DNA of 64,000 nt from Bradyrhizobium sp. B124 (GCF_038967635.1 NZ_CP152413.1:7072001-7136000), one strand, 5' to 3'. Shown: positions 1-7,943, counted from the stretch's first letter. The notes: generated from the sequence alone by a model not told the origin. Made by a program: numbers and translations.

Positions 1-201
1 CTCGCCCATGTCGAAGCTTCGCGCTACGATTTCCTGGTCACCACCTATCGTGCCACGGCGCGGCGGCTCGAGGACTGCACCAATCGGCCGCGCTCGTCAT
101 GGTCGGACTTCGTCAACGAATGCGAGAACATCCTCGCGACCGAGAACATGTCCTGGATCGCCAAGTTCACCGGCAAGCCCGGGGCGACGTCGAGCCCGTG
201 A
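1..201 (+). CDS. C-terminal fragment of a hypothetical protein (possibly DUF4231/SLATT-like)
   Basis: An open frame enters from the left edge of the window and stops at TGA 199-201, giving the last 66 residues of a protein whose start lies outside. The visible part is charged and probably helical, with the pattern FVNECENILATENMSWIAKF near the end. An acidic helix with Glu, then Glu-Asn and Trp, recalls the C-terminal end of DUF4231/SLATT-type membrane proteins, but this is only a resemblance. The codon usage (G/C in third positions) is that of a real gene, unlike the other frames here. The function is not assigned. The downstream mltB-like gene starts 84 bases later with its own start region. 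Confidence 0.55.
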   Translation, partial: LAHVEASRYDFLVTTYRATARRLEDCTNRPRSSWSDFVNECENILATENMSWIAKFTGKPGATSSP

Positions 202-285
202 GAGGTCAAGTGGCGGTGCCGACGCTTTGACTGCTTCGTTTGCTCCGTGGCATGATCGGCCATTCGAAGCAGGAGGGATTGTTGC

Positions 286-1092
286 ATGCTGAGGTGTCGT
301 TTGGCGGTTGTGTTCGGCGCCTTGCTGCTTGCCACCCCCTCTTATGCCGCCCGCTGCGGCGGCAGTTTCCCGACCTTCGTCCAGTCGTTCTCGCAGGAGG
401 CGGCCGCGGCTGGCATCCAGCAGGACGTGATCGCGCAGGCGCTTGGCGGCGTGCAGCAGGATGGCGGGGTGCTCGCCTTCGACCGGCGGCAGCGCTACAC
501 CTTCAACAAGACCTTTGAGCAGTATGTCGCGACCCGTGTCGGCTCCGGGCGCATCAATGGCGGCCGCGCCATGTTGCAGCGGCATGCCGCGCTGCTCTCG
601 AAGATCGAGCAGCAATACGGCGTGCCGCGCCAGATCCTGGTCGCGATCTGGGGACTGGAGACCGATTTCGGCAAGGGCGACATGGGCAAGCTGCCGGTGT
701 TCCGCGTGCTCACCACGCTGGCGCATGATTGCCGCCGCACCGAGCTGTTCCAGGGCGAGCTGCTTGCCGCGCTCAAGATCCTGCAGCGCGGCGACCTCAG
801 GCTCAACGACATGATCGGCGCCTATGCCGGCGAGATCGGCCAGACGCAATTCCTGCCGTCGTCCTACATCAAGTATGGCGTCGATTTCGACGGCGACGGC
901 CATGTCGATCTGCGCCACTCGGTGCCGGACGTGCTGGCCTCGACCGCGAACCTGCTGCATACGAGCGGCTTCAAGATGGGCGCGCCCTACGGCGAAGGCA
1001 GCGCCAATTTCGAGGCGATGCGCGAGTGGAACAGGGCGGTGATCTATCGCAAGACCATCGGGTACTTTGCCGATCAGCTCATTGGGCGGTGA
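286..1092 (+). CDS. Exported lytic murein transglycosylase, MltB/SLT_2 family
   Basis: This protein should cleave the MurNAc-GlcNAc bond of peptidoglycan and leave 1,6-anhydro ends, in the periplasm. It has 268 residues. The first ~21 residues form a signal peptide ending in TPSYA-A; no lipobox Cys is seen, so it is soluble rather than lipid-anchored like E. coli MltB. The SLT_2 core contains ILVAIWGLETDFGKG at about residues 115-130, where the Glu after WGL is the expected catalytic acid, followed by EIGQTQFLPSSY, the substrate-groove motif of the family. It is shorter than MltB homologues that carry a C-terminal peptidoglycan-binding domain, which is missing here. The start was chosen because the signal peptide begins there. 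It appears to be monocistronic, with a palindromic repeat directly after the stop. Membership of the family is clear; the cellular role is inferred. Confidence 0.9.
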   Translation: MLRCRLAVVFGALLLATPSYAARCGGSFPTFVQSFSQEAAAAGIQQDVIAQALGGVQQDGGVLAFDRRQRYTFNKTFEQYVATRVGSGRINGGRAMLQRHAALLSKIEQQYGVPRQILVAIWGLETDFGKGDMGKLPVFRVLTTLAHDCRRTELFQGELLAALKILQRGDLRLNDMIGAYAGEIGQTQFLPSSYIKYGVDFDGDGHVDLRHSVPDVLASTANLLHTSGFKMGAPYGEGSANFEAMREWNRAVIYRKTIGYFADQLIGR

Positions 1093-1100
1093 GGGCTCTT

Positions 1101-1181
1101 GCAGGGCGGATTAGCGTAGCGTAATCCGCCGCCATCCCACGCGCGATCGGCGGATTACGCCTTCGGCTAATCCGCCCTACG
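1101..1181. repeat. Palindromic intergenic repeat (GGCGGATTA type)
   Basis: Two inverted arms, GCAGGGCGGATTAGCG... and ...GGCTAATCCGCCCTACG, enclose secondary copies of TAATCCGCC / GGCGGATTA, so the whole 81 bp can fold into a long hairpin. I know this type as a dispersed intergenic element in Bradyrhizobium genomes. It lies between the transglycosylase and FRG genes and may act as a terminator or as a REP-like target. A partial copy (GCAGGGCGGATTGCG) follows the FRG gene near 2064. Confidence 0.8.
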
Positions 1182-1207
1182 TTCTGACCGCTTGATGCGG
1201 AGCCCCC

Positions 1208-2053
1208 ATGGAAACGATCGGCAGCCAAAAAATCTGGTCGTTCTTCGACCGCCGTGGCTGCCAGATCGCGAAGAACGCGGCGGTGCGGGAGGGGCCGGGC
1301 CATCGCGTCGCCTCCTATCTCGAGCTCGCGACCAAGATCGCCGAGCTGCAATTCCTCAACCGCGACCATGTGCTGCTGTTTCGCGGCCAGGGCGCCGACT
1401 TCAGGAACGTCAAGCGCAACTCGTCGCTGAAGCCGACGCTGTTCCGCGCCGGCCGTGGCAATCCGGACCGCGAGACGCTGGCGGCGCGGTTCGCGGCGCT
1501 GGCCCGCGCCGAGCAGATCCTGATTGCGGACTACGCGAAAGCAAAGCTGCTCGGGCTGGAGCGGCTGAAGCGGCATCGCATCCTGCGCTGGTCGATCCTG
1601 CAGCATTACGAGGTCTGCACCACGCCGCTGCTCGACGTCACCCATTCGATCCGGATCGCCGCGTCGTTCGCTTCGCTGGCGGAGACCGGCACCGCCTTCC
1701 TCTATGTGCTCGGTGTGCCGAACCTCAGCGGCGCGATCACCGCGAGCGCCGAGGCCGGCCTGCAGATCGTGCGGCTCTCCAGCGTCTGCCCGCCGGCGGC
1801 GGTGCGGCCGCATATCCAGGAGGGTTATCTGCTCGGCGAATATCCTGAAGTATCCGGCACCGACGAGAGGGAAAACTATTTCCCCTACGAGATGGATTTC
1901 GGCCGGCGGCTGGTCGCAAAATTCTCGTTCGCGCCGGCCTCGTTCTGGAAGAACGACAATTTTCCGCAGGTGACGCGAAGCGCGCTCTATCCGTCGGAGC
2001 GGAGCGATCCGCTGTTCCAGCTGGCGCTTGGGGTGAAGAAGCAGTTGGGGTGA
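1208..2053 (+). CDS. FRG-domain protein of unknown function
   Basis: The protein has 281 residues and no signal peptide or membrane segment. Near residue 57 it carries LLFRGQGADFRN, the hallmark FRG(Q) motif of the FRG domain (PF08867), and later RWSILQHYEVCTTPLLDVTHS with the conserved QH-x6-T-x-LLDxT block that completes the domain. The function of FRG domains is not established; some occur in toxin-like or defence-associated proteins. The start ATG follows GCGGAG, and a shorter internal start would cut into the domain. The gene stands alone between two palindromic repeat blocks, 1101-1181 and 2101-2203, an arrangement that fits acquisition as a single cassette. The family call is firm; no biochemical role is claimed. 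Confidence 0.82.
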   Translation: METIGSQKIWSFFDRRGCQIAKNAAVREGPGHRVASYLELATKIAELQFLNRDHVLLFRGQGADFRNVKRNSSLKPTLFRAGRGNPDRETLAARFAALARAEQILIADYAKAKLLGLERLKRHRILRWSILQHYEVCTTPLLDVTHSIRIAASFASLAETGTAFLYVLGVPNLSGAITASAEAGLQIVRLSSVCPPAAVRPHIQEGYLLGEYPEVSGTDERENYFPYEMDFGRRLVAKFSFAPASFWKNDNFPQVTRSALYPSERSDPLFQLALGVKKQLG

Positions 2054-2100
2054 TCCGGTTTCGCAGGGCGGATTGCGCCGAGCTTGTTCTCAATCACAGC

Positions 2101-2203
2101 TGTCATCGCCCGGCTCGACCGGGCGATCCAGTCCGCCGCGGCCCTTCGATTCACGCACAGACGCCTCTGGAATACTGGATCGCCCGCTTTCGCGGGCGAT
2201 GAC
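2101..2203. repeat. Palindromic intergenic repeat (TGTCATCGCCCGG type)
   Basis: Left arm TGTCATCGCCCGGCTCGACC followed by GGGCGATCCAGT is mirrored by ACTGGATCGCCCGCTTTCGC followed by GGGCGATGACA. The arms themselves contain small hairpins (CGCCCGgctcgaCCGGGCG and CGCCCGctttCGCGGGCG). I recognise it as a common Bradyrhizobium intergenic repeat. It separates the convergent FRG and SDR genes and may terminate both transcripts. A decayed half copy lies at 7888-7943. Confidence 0.8.
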
Positions 2204-2230
2204 ACCCGATTACCCCGCGACGCCGCACAT

Positions 2231-3097
2231 TCAACCGGCCCTCGCCGCCTCGCGCGCCAGCCGCCGCGCCGCCGTCTTCTCCATCAGCCGCTGCATCACC
2301 TTCCAGTAAGTCGCAGGACGGAAGCGTTGCAGCAGGTCCATGAAGCGGGCGTCCTTGCCGATCAGGATGCGCGGCTGGTTCTTCTCGATGCCGGCGATGA
2401 TGCGCTGCGCGGCTGTGGTCGGCGTGGTCCTGGCCAGCGCGTCGAAACGCTCGATCGCTTCGGAGCGGCGGGCATTGTCAGTGATGCCGGTGCCGGTGCG
2501 TGAGTTGCGCGCGATGTTGGTGGCGACGCCGCCGGGATGCACGACGGAGAGCCGCACCGGGCTATTCGCCACCGCAAGCTCGTGGCGCAGGCTCTCCGAG
2601 AAGCCGCGCACCGCGAACTTGGCCGCGCAGTAAGCGCTCTGGCCGGGCGGCGCGAGGATGCCGAAGATCGAGGAGATGTTGACGATATGCGCCTCGCGCT
2701 GCCGCGAAAGCAGCGGCAGGAAGGCGCGGCTGCCGTGCACTACGGCCCAGAAATTGATGTTGAACAGCCACTCCATCTGCGCCTGCTCGATCTCGTCGAA
2801 CTGGCCGAGCAGCGCGACGCCGGCATTGTTGACGACGATGTTGAGCCCGGGATGGGCGGCGCCGGCGGCCTCGGCAAACGCCGTGATCTGCCCGGGCTCG
2901 CTGACATCGAGGCGATGCACCGTGACCTTGCGCGGGCTCGCCTTGGCGATCTCGGCGGCGGCGGCCTGCAGGCCGGCCTCGTCGCGGTCGGCGATCGCCA
3001 GATCGCAACCGCGCAGCGCCAGTTCATGCGCGAGCGCGCGGCCGATGCCGCTGGCGGCCCCGGTTACGGCGGCGGCAGATCCAGAGATCGCGGTCAT
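2231..3097 (-). CDS. Classical short-chain dehydrogenase/reductase
   Basis: This 288-residue protein should be an NAD(P)-dependent oxidoreductase of the classical SDR family, cytosolic. It shows TGAASGIG at residues 12-19 (cofactor loop), NNAG near residue 90, catalytic Ser in NISSIFG and the YCAAK active-site pair (Tyr and Lys), so the full catalytic set is intact. The basic or acidic residues after the second strand (IADRDE) suggest preference for NAD(H), which is weak evidence. The C-terminal extension after residue 250 is rich in Arg and Ala and resembles SDRs that act on lipophilic substrates. The gene is alone on its strand, and its ATG lies 160 bp from the divergent response-regulator gene. 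Substrate unknown. Confidence 0.88.
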   Translation of the reverse strand: MTAISGSAAAVTGAASGIGRALAHELALRGCDLAIADRDEAGLQAAAAEIAKASPRKVTVHRLDVSEPGQITAFAEAAGAAHPGLNIVVNNAGVALLGQFDEIEQAQMEWLFNINFWAVVHGSRAFLPLLSRQREAHIVNISSIFGILAPPGQSAYCAAKFAVRGFSESLRHELAVANSPVRLSVVHPGGVATNIARNSRTGTGITDNARRSEAIERFDALARTTPTTAAQRIIAGIEKNQPRILIGKDARFMDLLQRFRPATYWKVMQRLMEKTAARRLAREAARAG

Positions 3098-3257
3098 GTC
3101 AGGTCAGCTCCATCTCAACGAGGGGTGGCGGGAGCCGTGAGGAACACGGCCGGTTTCCCCAATTTTCTCAGATTGGAACCGAACTATCCAGCGCCCAGGT
3201 GTTTGACCTTCGTCACACTTCTCAAACCGAGGCATTCAATCCAAGGGAGGCCCAGCC

Positions 3258-3659
3258 ATGGGACAATCGAGACCCTGTCGTGCGAAGGCCCTGGTTGTCG
3301 AAGACGACCCGATGCAGCGCGAGATGATCGAATTGCTGCTTGCGGAGAGCGAGTTCGAGGTCATCTCCTGCGAGAGCGCGGAGGCCGCAGAATTGGTGCT
3401 GCGGAGCAACGGCGACAGCGTCGTGCTGATGTTGACCGATGTCGAGCTGGCCGGAAACATGACCGGCGTCGAGCTCGCCTATGTCGCGAAGAAATACAGC
3501 CCCGATCTCGATGTGATCGTGACCTCCGGCAAGCCGCTGCGGCAGCGCCTGCCTGACGGCACCCTGTTCTGGCCCAAGCCCTGGGCGCCGCTGGACGTCA
3601 TCCGCGTCGCCGAGATGAAGGCGTCGGAGCTGTCGGGTCGCGGGTCGCGCAGGTCCTGA
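3258..3659 (+). CDS. Single-domain response regulator (CheY-like receiver)
   Basis: A 133-residue protein consisting only of a receiver domain. The acidic pocket is VVEDDP (residues 14-19), the phosphoacceptor Asp is in MLTDVEL, the switch Ser/Thr is in VIVTSGKP and the conserved Lys is in WPKPW, so it should be phosphorylatable. No output domain follows. Such stand-alone receivers in alphaproteobacteria work in phosphorelays or hybrid kinase networks. A strong GGGAGG ribosome site precedes the ATG by 7 bases. No cognate histidine kinase is present in the window, so its partner cannot be named. Confidence 0.9.
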   Translation: MGQSRPCRAKALVVEDDPMQREMIELLLAESEFEVISCESAEAAELVLRSNGDSVVLMLTDVELAGNMTGVELAYVAKKYSPDLDVIVTSGKPLRQRLPDGTLFWPKPWAPLDVIRVAEMKASELSGRGSRRS

Positions 3660-3720
3660 CACGGCAGGGGCTCGCGTAACTGAGCTGTCAGCGCGGCCGA
3701 AACGCGGACCGCCGGCGGCT

Positions 3721-3762
3721 GCTTCCGCCGGCCCGGGCACGGCTTCCGCCGACCCGGGCACC
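3721..3762. repeat. Two tandem 21-bp copies
   Basis: GCTTCCGCCGGCCCGGGCAC(G) is followed directly by GCTTCCGCCGACCCGGGCAC(C), two 21-bp units differing at two positions. They sit 17 bp before the hydrolase start. This may be simple slippage; no coding role is seen. Confidence 0.6.
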
Positions 3763-3778
3763 GTGATATTGGCGGCTT

Positions 3779-4672
3779 ATGCCCCGCCCGTGGTCGGCCA
3801 TCGGATTGGTCTGGTTCACGCTCGCGACCGCAATGGCGGGCGCGGCCGCGGTGCCTGCCGCGGCGGAGACGTTGGTCAATTTCCCCTCGCTCGATGGGAC
3901 GACTGACCTGATCGGTCATCTCGACCGTCGCGAGGGCGACGCGCCGCGGCCGGCGGTGGTGCTGATGCACGGCTGCTCCGGTCTCAACGACAACAAGGGC
4001 CGTATGTTCGGCCTCTATCGCGCCTGGGCGCGGGCGCTGGCGGTGCAGGGCTATGTCACGCTGATCGTCGACAGCGCGACGCCGCGCGGGTTCGGCCAGA
4101 CCTGCTCGAGCGGCCCCGACAGACTCCGGATGTGGCGCGAGCGGCCGAAGGATGCCTACGGCGCGCTGCAGTATTTGCAGGCGCAGCCGTTCGTGAGGCC
4201 CGATCGGATCGCGCTGATGGGGTGGTCGCAGGGCGGCGGGGTGGCGCTGCTTTCCATCAATGACAAGAGCATCGGGCGGCCGGCCGCGCTGGCGCAGGAT
4301 TTCGCCGTCGCGGTGTCGTTCTATCCCGGCGCCTGCGCCGAGATCTACCAATCGAGGCCCTTTACCAATGTGGAGCCGAACAGCTGGACCACCAGGGTGC
4401 CGCTGCTGGTGCTGATCGGCGAGGCCGACGTCTGGACGCCGTTCAAGCCCTGCGATGCCTTCATCGCGGCGGCCAAGGCGCGCGGCAACCCGGTCCAGCT
4501 GAAGAGCTATCCCGGCGCGGTGCACGCCTTCGACGCGCCCAATCTGCCGCGCACCGAGCTGCCGGCCTATACGATGCGGGACAGCGCCATTCCCGTGATC
4601 GGGACCGATCCCGAAGCGCGCAAGGATGCATTTCCGCGCGTGCTGGACTATCTGAAGCAGCATCTGCAATGA
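3779..4672 (+). CDS. Exported dienelactone-hydrolase-family protein
   Basis: This is an alpha/beta hydrolase of 297 residues with an N-terminal hydrophobic segment ending near AAAVPAAAE, so it is probably exported. The oxyanion region is VVLMHGCSGLND, the nucleophile elbow is GWSQGGG (GxSxG with Ser), the acid is likely in LIGEADVWTP, and the catalytic His is in PGAVHAFDAP. Dienelactone hydrolases proper carry Cys as nucleophile; the Ser here argues for an esterase or depolymerase-like member of the same fold family. No strong ribosome site is visible before the ATG. The LysE gene follows after 51 bp on the same strand and may be co-transcribed. The substrate is unknown. Confidence 0.85.
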   Translation: MPRPWSAIGLVWFTLATAMAGAAAVPAAAETLVNFPSLDGTTDLIGHLDRREGDAPRPAVVLMHGCSGLNDNKGRMFGLYRAWARALAVQGYVTLIVDSATPRGFGQTCSSGPDRLRMWRERPKDAYGALQYLQAQPFVRPDRIALMGWSQGGGVALLSINDKSIGRPAALAQDFAVAVSFYPGACAEIYQSRPFTNVEPNSWTTRVPLLVLIGEADVWTPFKPCDAFIAAAKARGNPVQLKSYPGAVHAFDAPNLPRTELPAYTMRDSAIPVIGTDPEARKDAFPRVLDYLKQHLQ

Positions 4673-4723
4673 CGCGCCCCCAATGGACGTGCCCCATGAC
4701 GTGCTCCCCTCCGAGGATTTGAA

Positions 4724-5335
4724 ATGACCTGGTCCTTCCTGCTGACCACCCTGATCGTGGTCGCCTCGCCCGGCACCGGCGTGCTTTATACCCTGGCGGT
4801 GGCGCTGACCCGGGGCTCTCGCGCGAGCGTGGCGGCGGCGTTCGGCTGCACGCTCGGGATCGTGCCGCAGATGATCGCGGCGATGCTCGGCCTTGCCGCC
4901 ATCCTGCACACCAGCGCCATGGCGTTTGCGGCGCTGAAATGGGGCGGCGTGGTCTATCTGCTCTATATGGCCTGGCAGGCGCTGCGCGAGCGCGGCGCGC
5001 TCGCCGTCGACACCGAGATCAAGCCGCGCTCGAGCGGGCGGGTGATCGTGACCGCCATCCTGATCAACATCCTCAATCCAAAGCTGTCGATCTTCTTCCT
5101 GGCCTTCCTGCCGCAGTTCATCGCCGTCGACGAACCCCACCCGCTGGCGCGGATGGTCGAACTTAGCGGTGTGTTCATGGCGATGACCTTTGCGGTGTTC
5201 GCGGTCTACGGGCTGTTCGCGGCGTCGGTGCGCGACCGCGTCATCACCCGGCCGAAAGTGATGGCCTGGCTGCGGCGAAGCTTTGCCGCGGGCTTTGCCC
5301 TGCTCGGCGCCAAGCTCGCCTTCGCGGAGCGCTGA
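4724..5335 (+). CDS. LysE-family amino-acid/metabolite exporter
   Basis: A 203-residue integral inner-membrane protein with about six hydrophobic segments. It begins directly with a membrane helix carrying SPGTGVLYTLAVALTRGSR, the variant of the LysE/RhtB family PGP signature, and has the conserved INPK-like motif INILNPKLSIFFLAFLPQF in the middle. Family members export amino acids such as lysine, homoserine or threonine, or amino-acid-like compounds, by proton exchange; the substrate here cannot be read from sequence. GAGGA lies 7 bases before the ATG. The downstream terminator at 5366-5391 is read on the opposite strand but its stem could stop both. Confidence 0.9.
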   Translation: MTWSFLLTTLIVVASPGTGVLYTLAVALTRGSRASVAAAFGCTLGIVPQMIAAMLGLAAILHTSAMAFAALKWGGVVYLLYMAWQALRERGALAVDTEIKPRSSGRVIVTAILINILNPKLSIFFLAFLPQFIAVDEPHPLARMVELSGVFMAMTFAVFAVYGLFAASVRDRVITRPKVMAWLRRSFAAGFALLGAKLAFAER

Positions 5336-5365
5336 CGTCGCATTCCTTCGCGCCTTGCGGCAGGC

Positions 5366-5391
5366 AATAAAAAAGCAGGCCTTGCGCCTGC
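5366..5391 (-). terminator. Rho-independent terminator of the Lys-rich mini-gene
   Basis: On the minus strand GCAGGC-GCAAG-GCCTGC is followed at once by TTTTTTATT. The six-base-pair GC stem plus U-run is a textbook intrinsic terminator. It lies about 80 bp after the stop of the 24-residue gene and also faces the end of the LysE gene. Confidence 0.8.
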
Positions 5392-5469
5392 TGCCTTGCG
5401 TCCCTGCCTGGATGGTCCGGATCGGGTGCCCGGGCAGGGCAGGAGCCGCTACCCGGGCGAGAAAATTGG

Positions 5470-5544
5470 TTACTTCTTGGCGGCCTTCTTCTTGGTGGCC
5501 TTTTTCGCCTTCGCCTTCTTCGCCTTCTTCGCTTTCTTAGCCAT
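5470..5544 (-). CDS. 24-residue Lys/Ala-rich basic peptide
   Basis: ATG at 5544 (minus) opens a 24-codon frame that reads MAKKAKKAKKAKAKKATKKK then AAKK and stops at TAA. A good ribosome site GAGAGG lies 7 bases upstream, and an intrinsic terminator follows about 80 bp downstream, so it is a complete little transcription unit. The composition (14 Lys, 8 Ala) is that of the C-terminal tail of histone-H1-like proteins, so nucleic-acid binding or nucleoid association is the natural guess. I have seen comparable lysine-rich mini-proteins in Bradyrhizobium annotations, but no function is established. The frame is low-complexity, so coding is inferred from the ribosome site and terminator rather than from homology. 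Confidence 0.65.
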   Translation of the reverse strand: MAKKAKKAKKAKAKKATKKKAAKK

Positions 5545-5971
5545 AGTATCCTCTCAGGGTTTAATGGATTGAACGCGACTCCGAGGCATGCTTGGCGGAG
5601 GGCCAGCCTCGCAACATCCTCAGTATCAAACTCAGCAGATTCGGAGGCTGCTGCCGCGTGCTGTCACTGCGCTGTCATCGTGTTATCCACAGCTGTTACG
5701 TGTTTTCGCCAGTTTTTCGCCAGTGCGCGCGCGTCACGCGTCGCGGCGGCGTCGCATCCGTCATGCTTAACGACGCGCAAACGGCCGGTGCGCGGATCTT
5801 CATCAATTCAAAACCACAGCGCGGATTGGCGCGTGGCGGGTGAGAGTCCGTTAAGCGGCGCGGCCGCATCCTGTCCCGCAAGGCAACGGGGATTGCCATT
5901 GGGAGAAACGCCCCAGGGGCGGACGGTCATTTCAGGAGAGGCGAGGCCGATACGGGTCTCGAACAGGGGCG
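5545..5971. other. Intergenic region, 427 bp, no gene seen
   Basis: It should hold the promoters of the Lys-rich peptide (minus) and of the GGDEF gene (plus). Visible items are one perfect DnaA-box sequence TTATCCACA at 5683-5691 and a short tandem TTTTCGCCAG / TTTTTCGCCAG at about 5702-5722. The frames that run through it have no ribosome sites and no recognisable protein content. Confidence 0.6.
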
Positions 5972-7186
5972 ATGTTGAGCGTTCCGACGCTTTGGACGGT
6001 ATTCGTTATCAATTTTCTCGCGCTCGGCCTGATCTGGGCCTATGTCGCGCGCAGCTATCCAGCTTTCGGTGCGGCGCGGTTCTGGACCGCGTCCACCTTC
6101 GTCGCGTCCGCCGGCGCCGCCTGCGCGATGCTCCGCGTCATGATGACGGACTCGCTGCTGCCGCTGCTTGCGGCAGGGACGCTGATGGTGTTCGCCGCCG
6201 GCCTTGCCGCGATGGGCATCGAGCGCTTCTACGGCAAGCCGGTCGGCTGGCGCAGCACCGCGCTGTCCACCGCATTCGCCTGCGTCGGCCTCGGCGTCTT
6301 CATCTTTGCCTACGACAGCATGCCGATGCGCATCCTGGTCTACACCATAGCCCAGGTCACGCCGCTTGCGTTGACGCTGAAGCTGCTGCTGTCGCCCGAG
6401 AACGGCCGCGTCAACCCCGGCGCGCGGCTTGCCGGCATCGTCGCCTCCGTGCTGATCGGCATTTATGGGCTGCGCCTCGTCGGCGCCTTGCTGCAGCCCG
6501 GCGAGTTCTCCTTCGTTCGCTTCAACGCGGGCCAATCGCTGGTGATCCTGCTGATGATATTCCTGTCGATGGCGCTCAATTTCGGCTTCCTGCTGATGGC
6601 GATCGACCGGCTGCGCAACGAGGTCGCCGACCTCGCGCTGCTCGACGATCTCACCGGCGTTGGCAACCGCCGCCATCTGTTGCAGCGGCTGACCGAGGAA
6701 TGCGCGCGCTCCGAGCGCAACGGCGAGGCCTTCGCGCTGCTGGTGATCGACCTCGACGGCTTCAAGGGCATCAACGACACCCATGGCCACGCCGCCGGCG
6801 ACGCCTGCCTGCAGCACTTCACGCTGATGGCGCAGACAAGGCTCCGCCCGGGCGATATGCTGGCCCGCACCGGCGGCGACGAGTTCTGCATCGTGCTGCC
6901 GTCCTCGACGCTGCGCGAGGGCGCGATGATTGCCCGCCGCGTGCTGGAAGTCTGCCGCGCCGACGCCGAGCAGTGTACCGGCAACGACATTCCGATCGCG
7001 GTCTCGATCGGCGTCGCGCAATGGACCCGCGAGATCGGCCAGCATCCCGACCGCCTGGTCGCCGCCGCCGACCATGCGCTCTACGACGCCAAGAAGGGCG
7101 GCAAGAACGGCTATGCGACCTATGAGCCGAAGCTGCCGCCCGAGATGGTCGATGTGCTGGAGGCGACCCTGCGCAAGCGCGCCTGA
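5972..7186 (+). CDS. Membrane-bound diguanylate cyclase (GGDEF) with product-inhibition site
   Basis: This 404-residue protein should make cyclic-di-GMP from two GTP. Residues 1 to about 205 form some seven hydrophobic segments with short loops, a membrane sensor of unassigned type; the rest is a GGDEF domain starting LLDDLTGVGNRRHL. The active loop is intact (TGGDEFCIVLPSS). RPGD lies exactly five residues before GGDEF, the RxxD inhibitory I-site, so feedback inhibition by c-di-GMP is expected. NDTHGHAAGDACL, the conserved nucleotide-binding block, is present. No EAL domain follows. AGGGGC precedes the ATG. The amidase gene follows after 36 bp in the same direction and could be in the same transcript, which would link c-di-GMP output with wall remodelling only by inference. 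Confidence 0.93.
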   Translation: MLSVPTLWTVFVINFLALGLIWAYVARSYPAFGAARFWTASTFVASAGAACAMLRVMMTDSLLPLLAAGTLMVFAAGLAAMGIERFYGKPVGWRSTALSTAFACVGLGVFIFAYDSMPMRILVYTIAQVTPLALTLKLLLSPENGRVNPGARLAGIVASVLIGIYGLRLVGALLQPGEFSFVRFNAGQSLVILLMIFLSMALNFGFLLMAIDRLRNEVADLALLDDLTGVGNRRHLLQRLTEECARSERNGEAFALLVIDLDGFKGINDTHGHAAGDACLQHFTLMAQTRLRPGDMLARTGGDEFCIVLPSSTLREGAMIARRVLEVCRADAEQCTGNDIPIAVSIGVAQWTREIGQHPDRLVAAADHALYDAKKGGKNGYATYEPKLPPEMVDVLEATLRKRA

Positions 7187-7222
7187 GCATGCTAACGAGG
7201 GGCGATACTGGATACTTCCGCG

Positions 7223-7840
7223 ATGACGCCTCGCCTGCTCACCATACTCCTTGCGCTCGTGCTGTCCTCCGCCGTATCAGCCGAAACCGATCTTGCAGCG
7301 ATCGCGCGATCGCAGGGCACGCCCGAGATTCCCGGGTTGAAGATGGTGTGGCTGTCGCCTTGGGGCGATGTCGCCAAATCCCACCCGTGGCGCAACATCA
7401 TCGTGCACCAGACCGAAGGCCCGGCCGGCTCGGCACGAAATGGGGCCGCCGAGCAGCACAAGAACCCGACCCGCCGCGGCGTGATGGTCTGGGTTGAGAC
7501 CGACGGCACGGTCTATTGGGCGGTCGCCGACAATCTGATCCCAACCCATACCGACGGTGCCGACCGCAACGACAACAAGTACATCAACAACAGCAAGACC
7601 TATCGGCAGGTGAACAAGGACACCTCGATCGGCGTCGAGTTCGCCGGCAACTATCCCGACGTCACCAAGGGACCGACCGATGCGCAGATCGCCGCCTGGC
7701 GCGTTCTGGTGAAGCTGCTGCGCGCGCGTTACGGCATCCCGCTGGAGCGGGTCTATGCGCACAACTGGATCGACTTCAAGGACGCCCGCTATTGCGAAGG
7801 CTGCGCGCTCGCGACCATGGCGCGAGAGTGGGGTGAGTAG
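7223..7840 (+). CDS. Exported N-acetylmuramoyl-L-alanine amidase (Amidase_2/PGRP fold)
   Basis: A 205-residue protein with a signal peptide (cleavage after SSAVSA). It should remove stem peptides from MurNAc in the periplasm. Zinc-ligand candidates are the His in IIVHQTEG and the His in VYAHNWIDFKD; the acidic/Lys position usually before the last ligand fits DARYCEG, where Cys replaces the more common Asp or Cys of T7-lysozyme-type members. GVEFAGNYP and VETDGTVYWAVAD are conserved core strands. Length is normal for a single-domain amidase, and no binding domain is present. It is not part of a phage lysis cassette. The exact start is uncertain because the ribosome site is weak. Confidence 0.85.
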   Translation: MTPRLLTILLALVLSSAVSAETDLAAIARSQGTPEIPGLKMVWLSPWGDVAKSHPWRNIIVHQTEGPAGSARNGAAEQHKNPTRRGVMVWVETDGTVYWAVADNLIPTHTDGADRNDNKYINNSKTYRQVNKDTSIGVEFAGNYPDVTKGPTDAQIAAWRVLVKLLRARYGIPLERVYAHNWIDFKDARYCEGCALATMAREWGE

Positions 7841-7887
7841 GGCGGGTAGTCGTCATGCTTGGACGAGGACGCTCGGCCCAGCAGACA

Positions 7888-7943
7888 GCTGTCATCGCCC
7901 GGCTTGACGCCGCCGCGTACCGGGTTCCCCGCTTTCGCTGAGC
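7888..7943. repeat. Decayed TGTCATCGCCCGG-type repeat
   Basis: AGCTGTCATCGCCCGGCTTG matches the left arm of the repeat at 2101-2203, but the right arm is reduced to CCCGCTTTCGCTGAGC. It looks like an eroded copy downstream of the amidase gene. Confidence 0.6.

Noticed and set aside
3479..5140. 553-codon open frame on the minus strand
   Set aside because: It is antisense to the response regulator, hydrolase and LysE genes, all with clear motifs; its protein is His/Arg/Gly-rich without domains, as usual for shadows in high-GC DNA.
5683..5691. Perfect DnaA-box sequence TTATCCACA
   Set aside because: A single box in a short intergenic region; no cluster of boxes, no AT-rich unwinding region and no replication genes nearby, so no origin is claimed.
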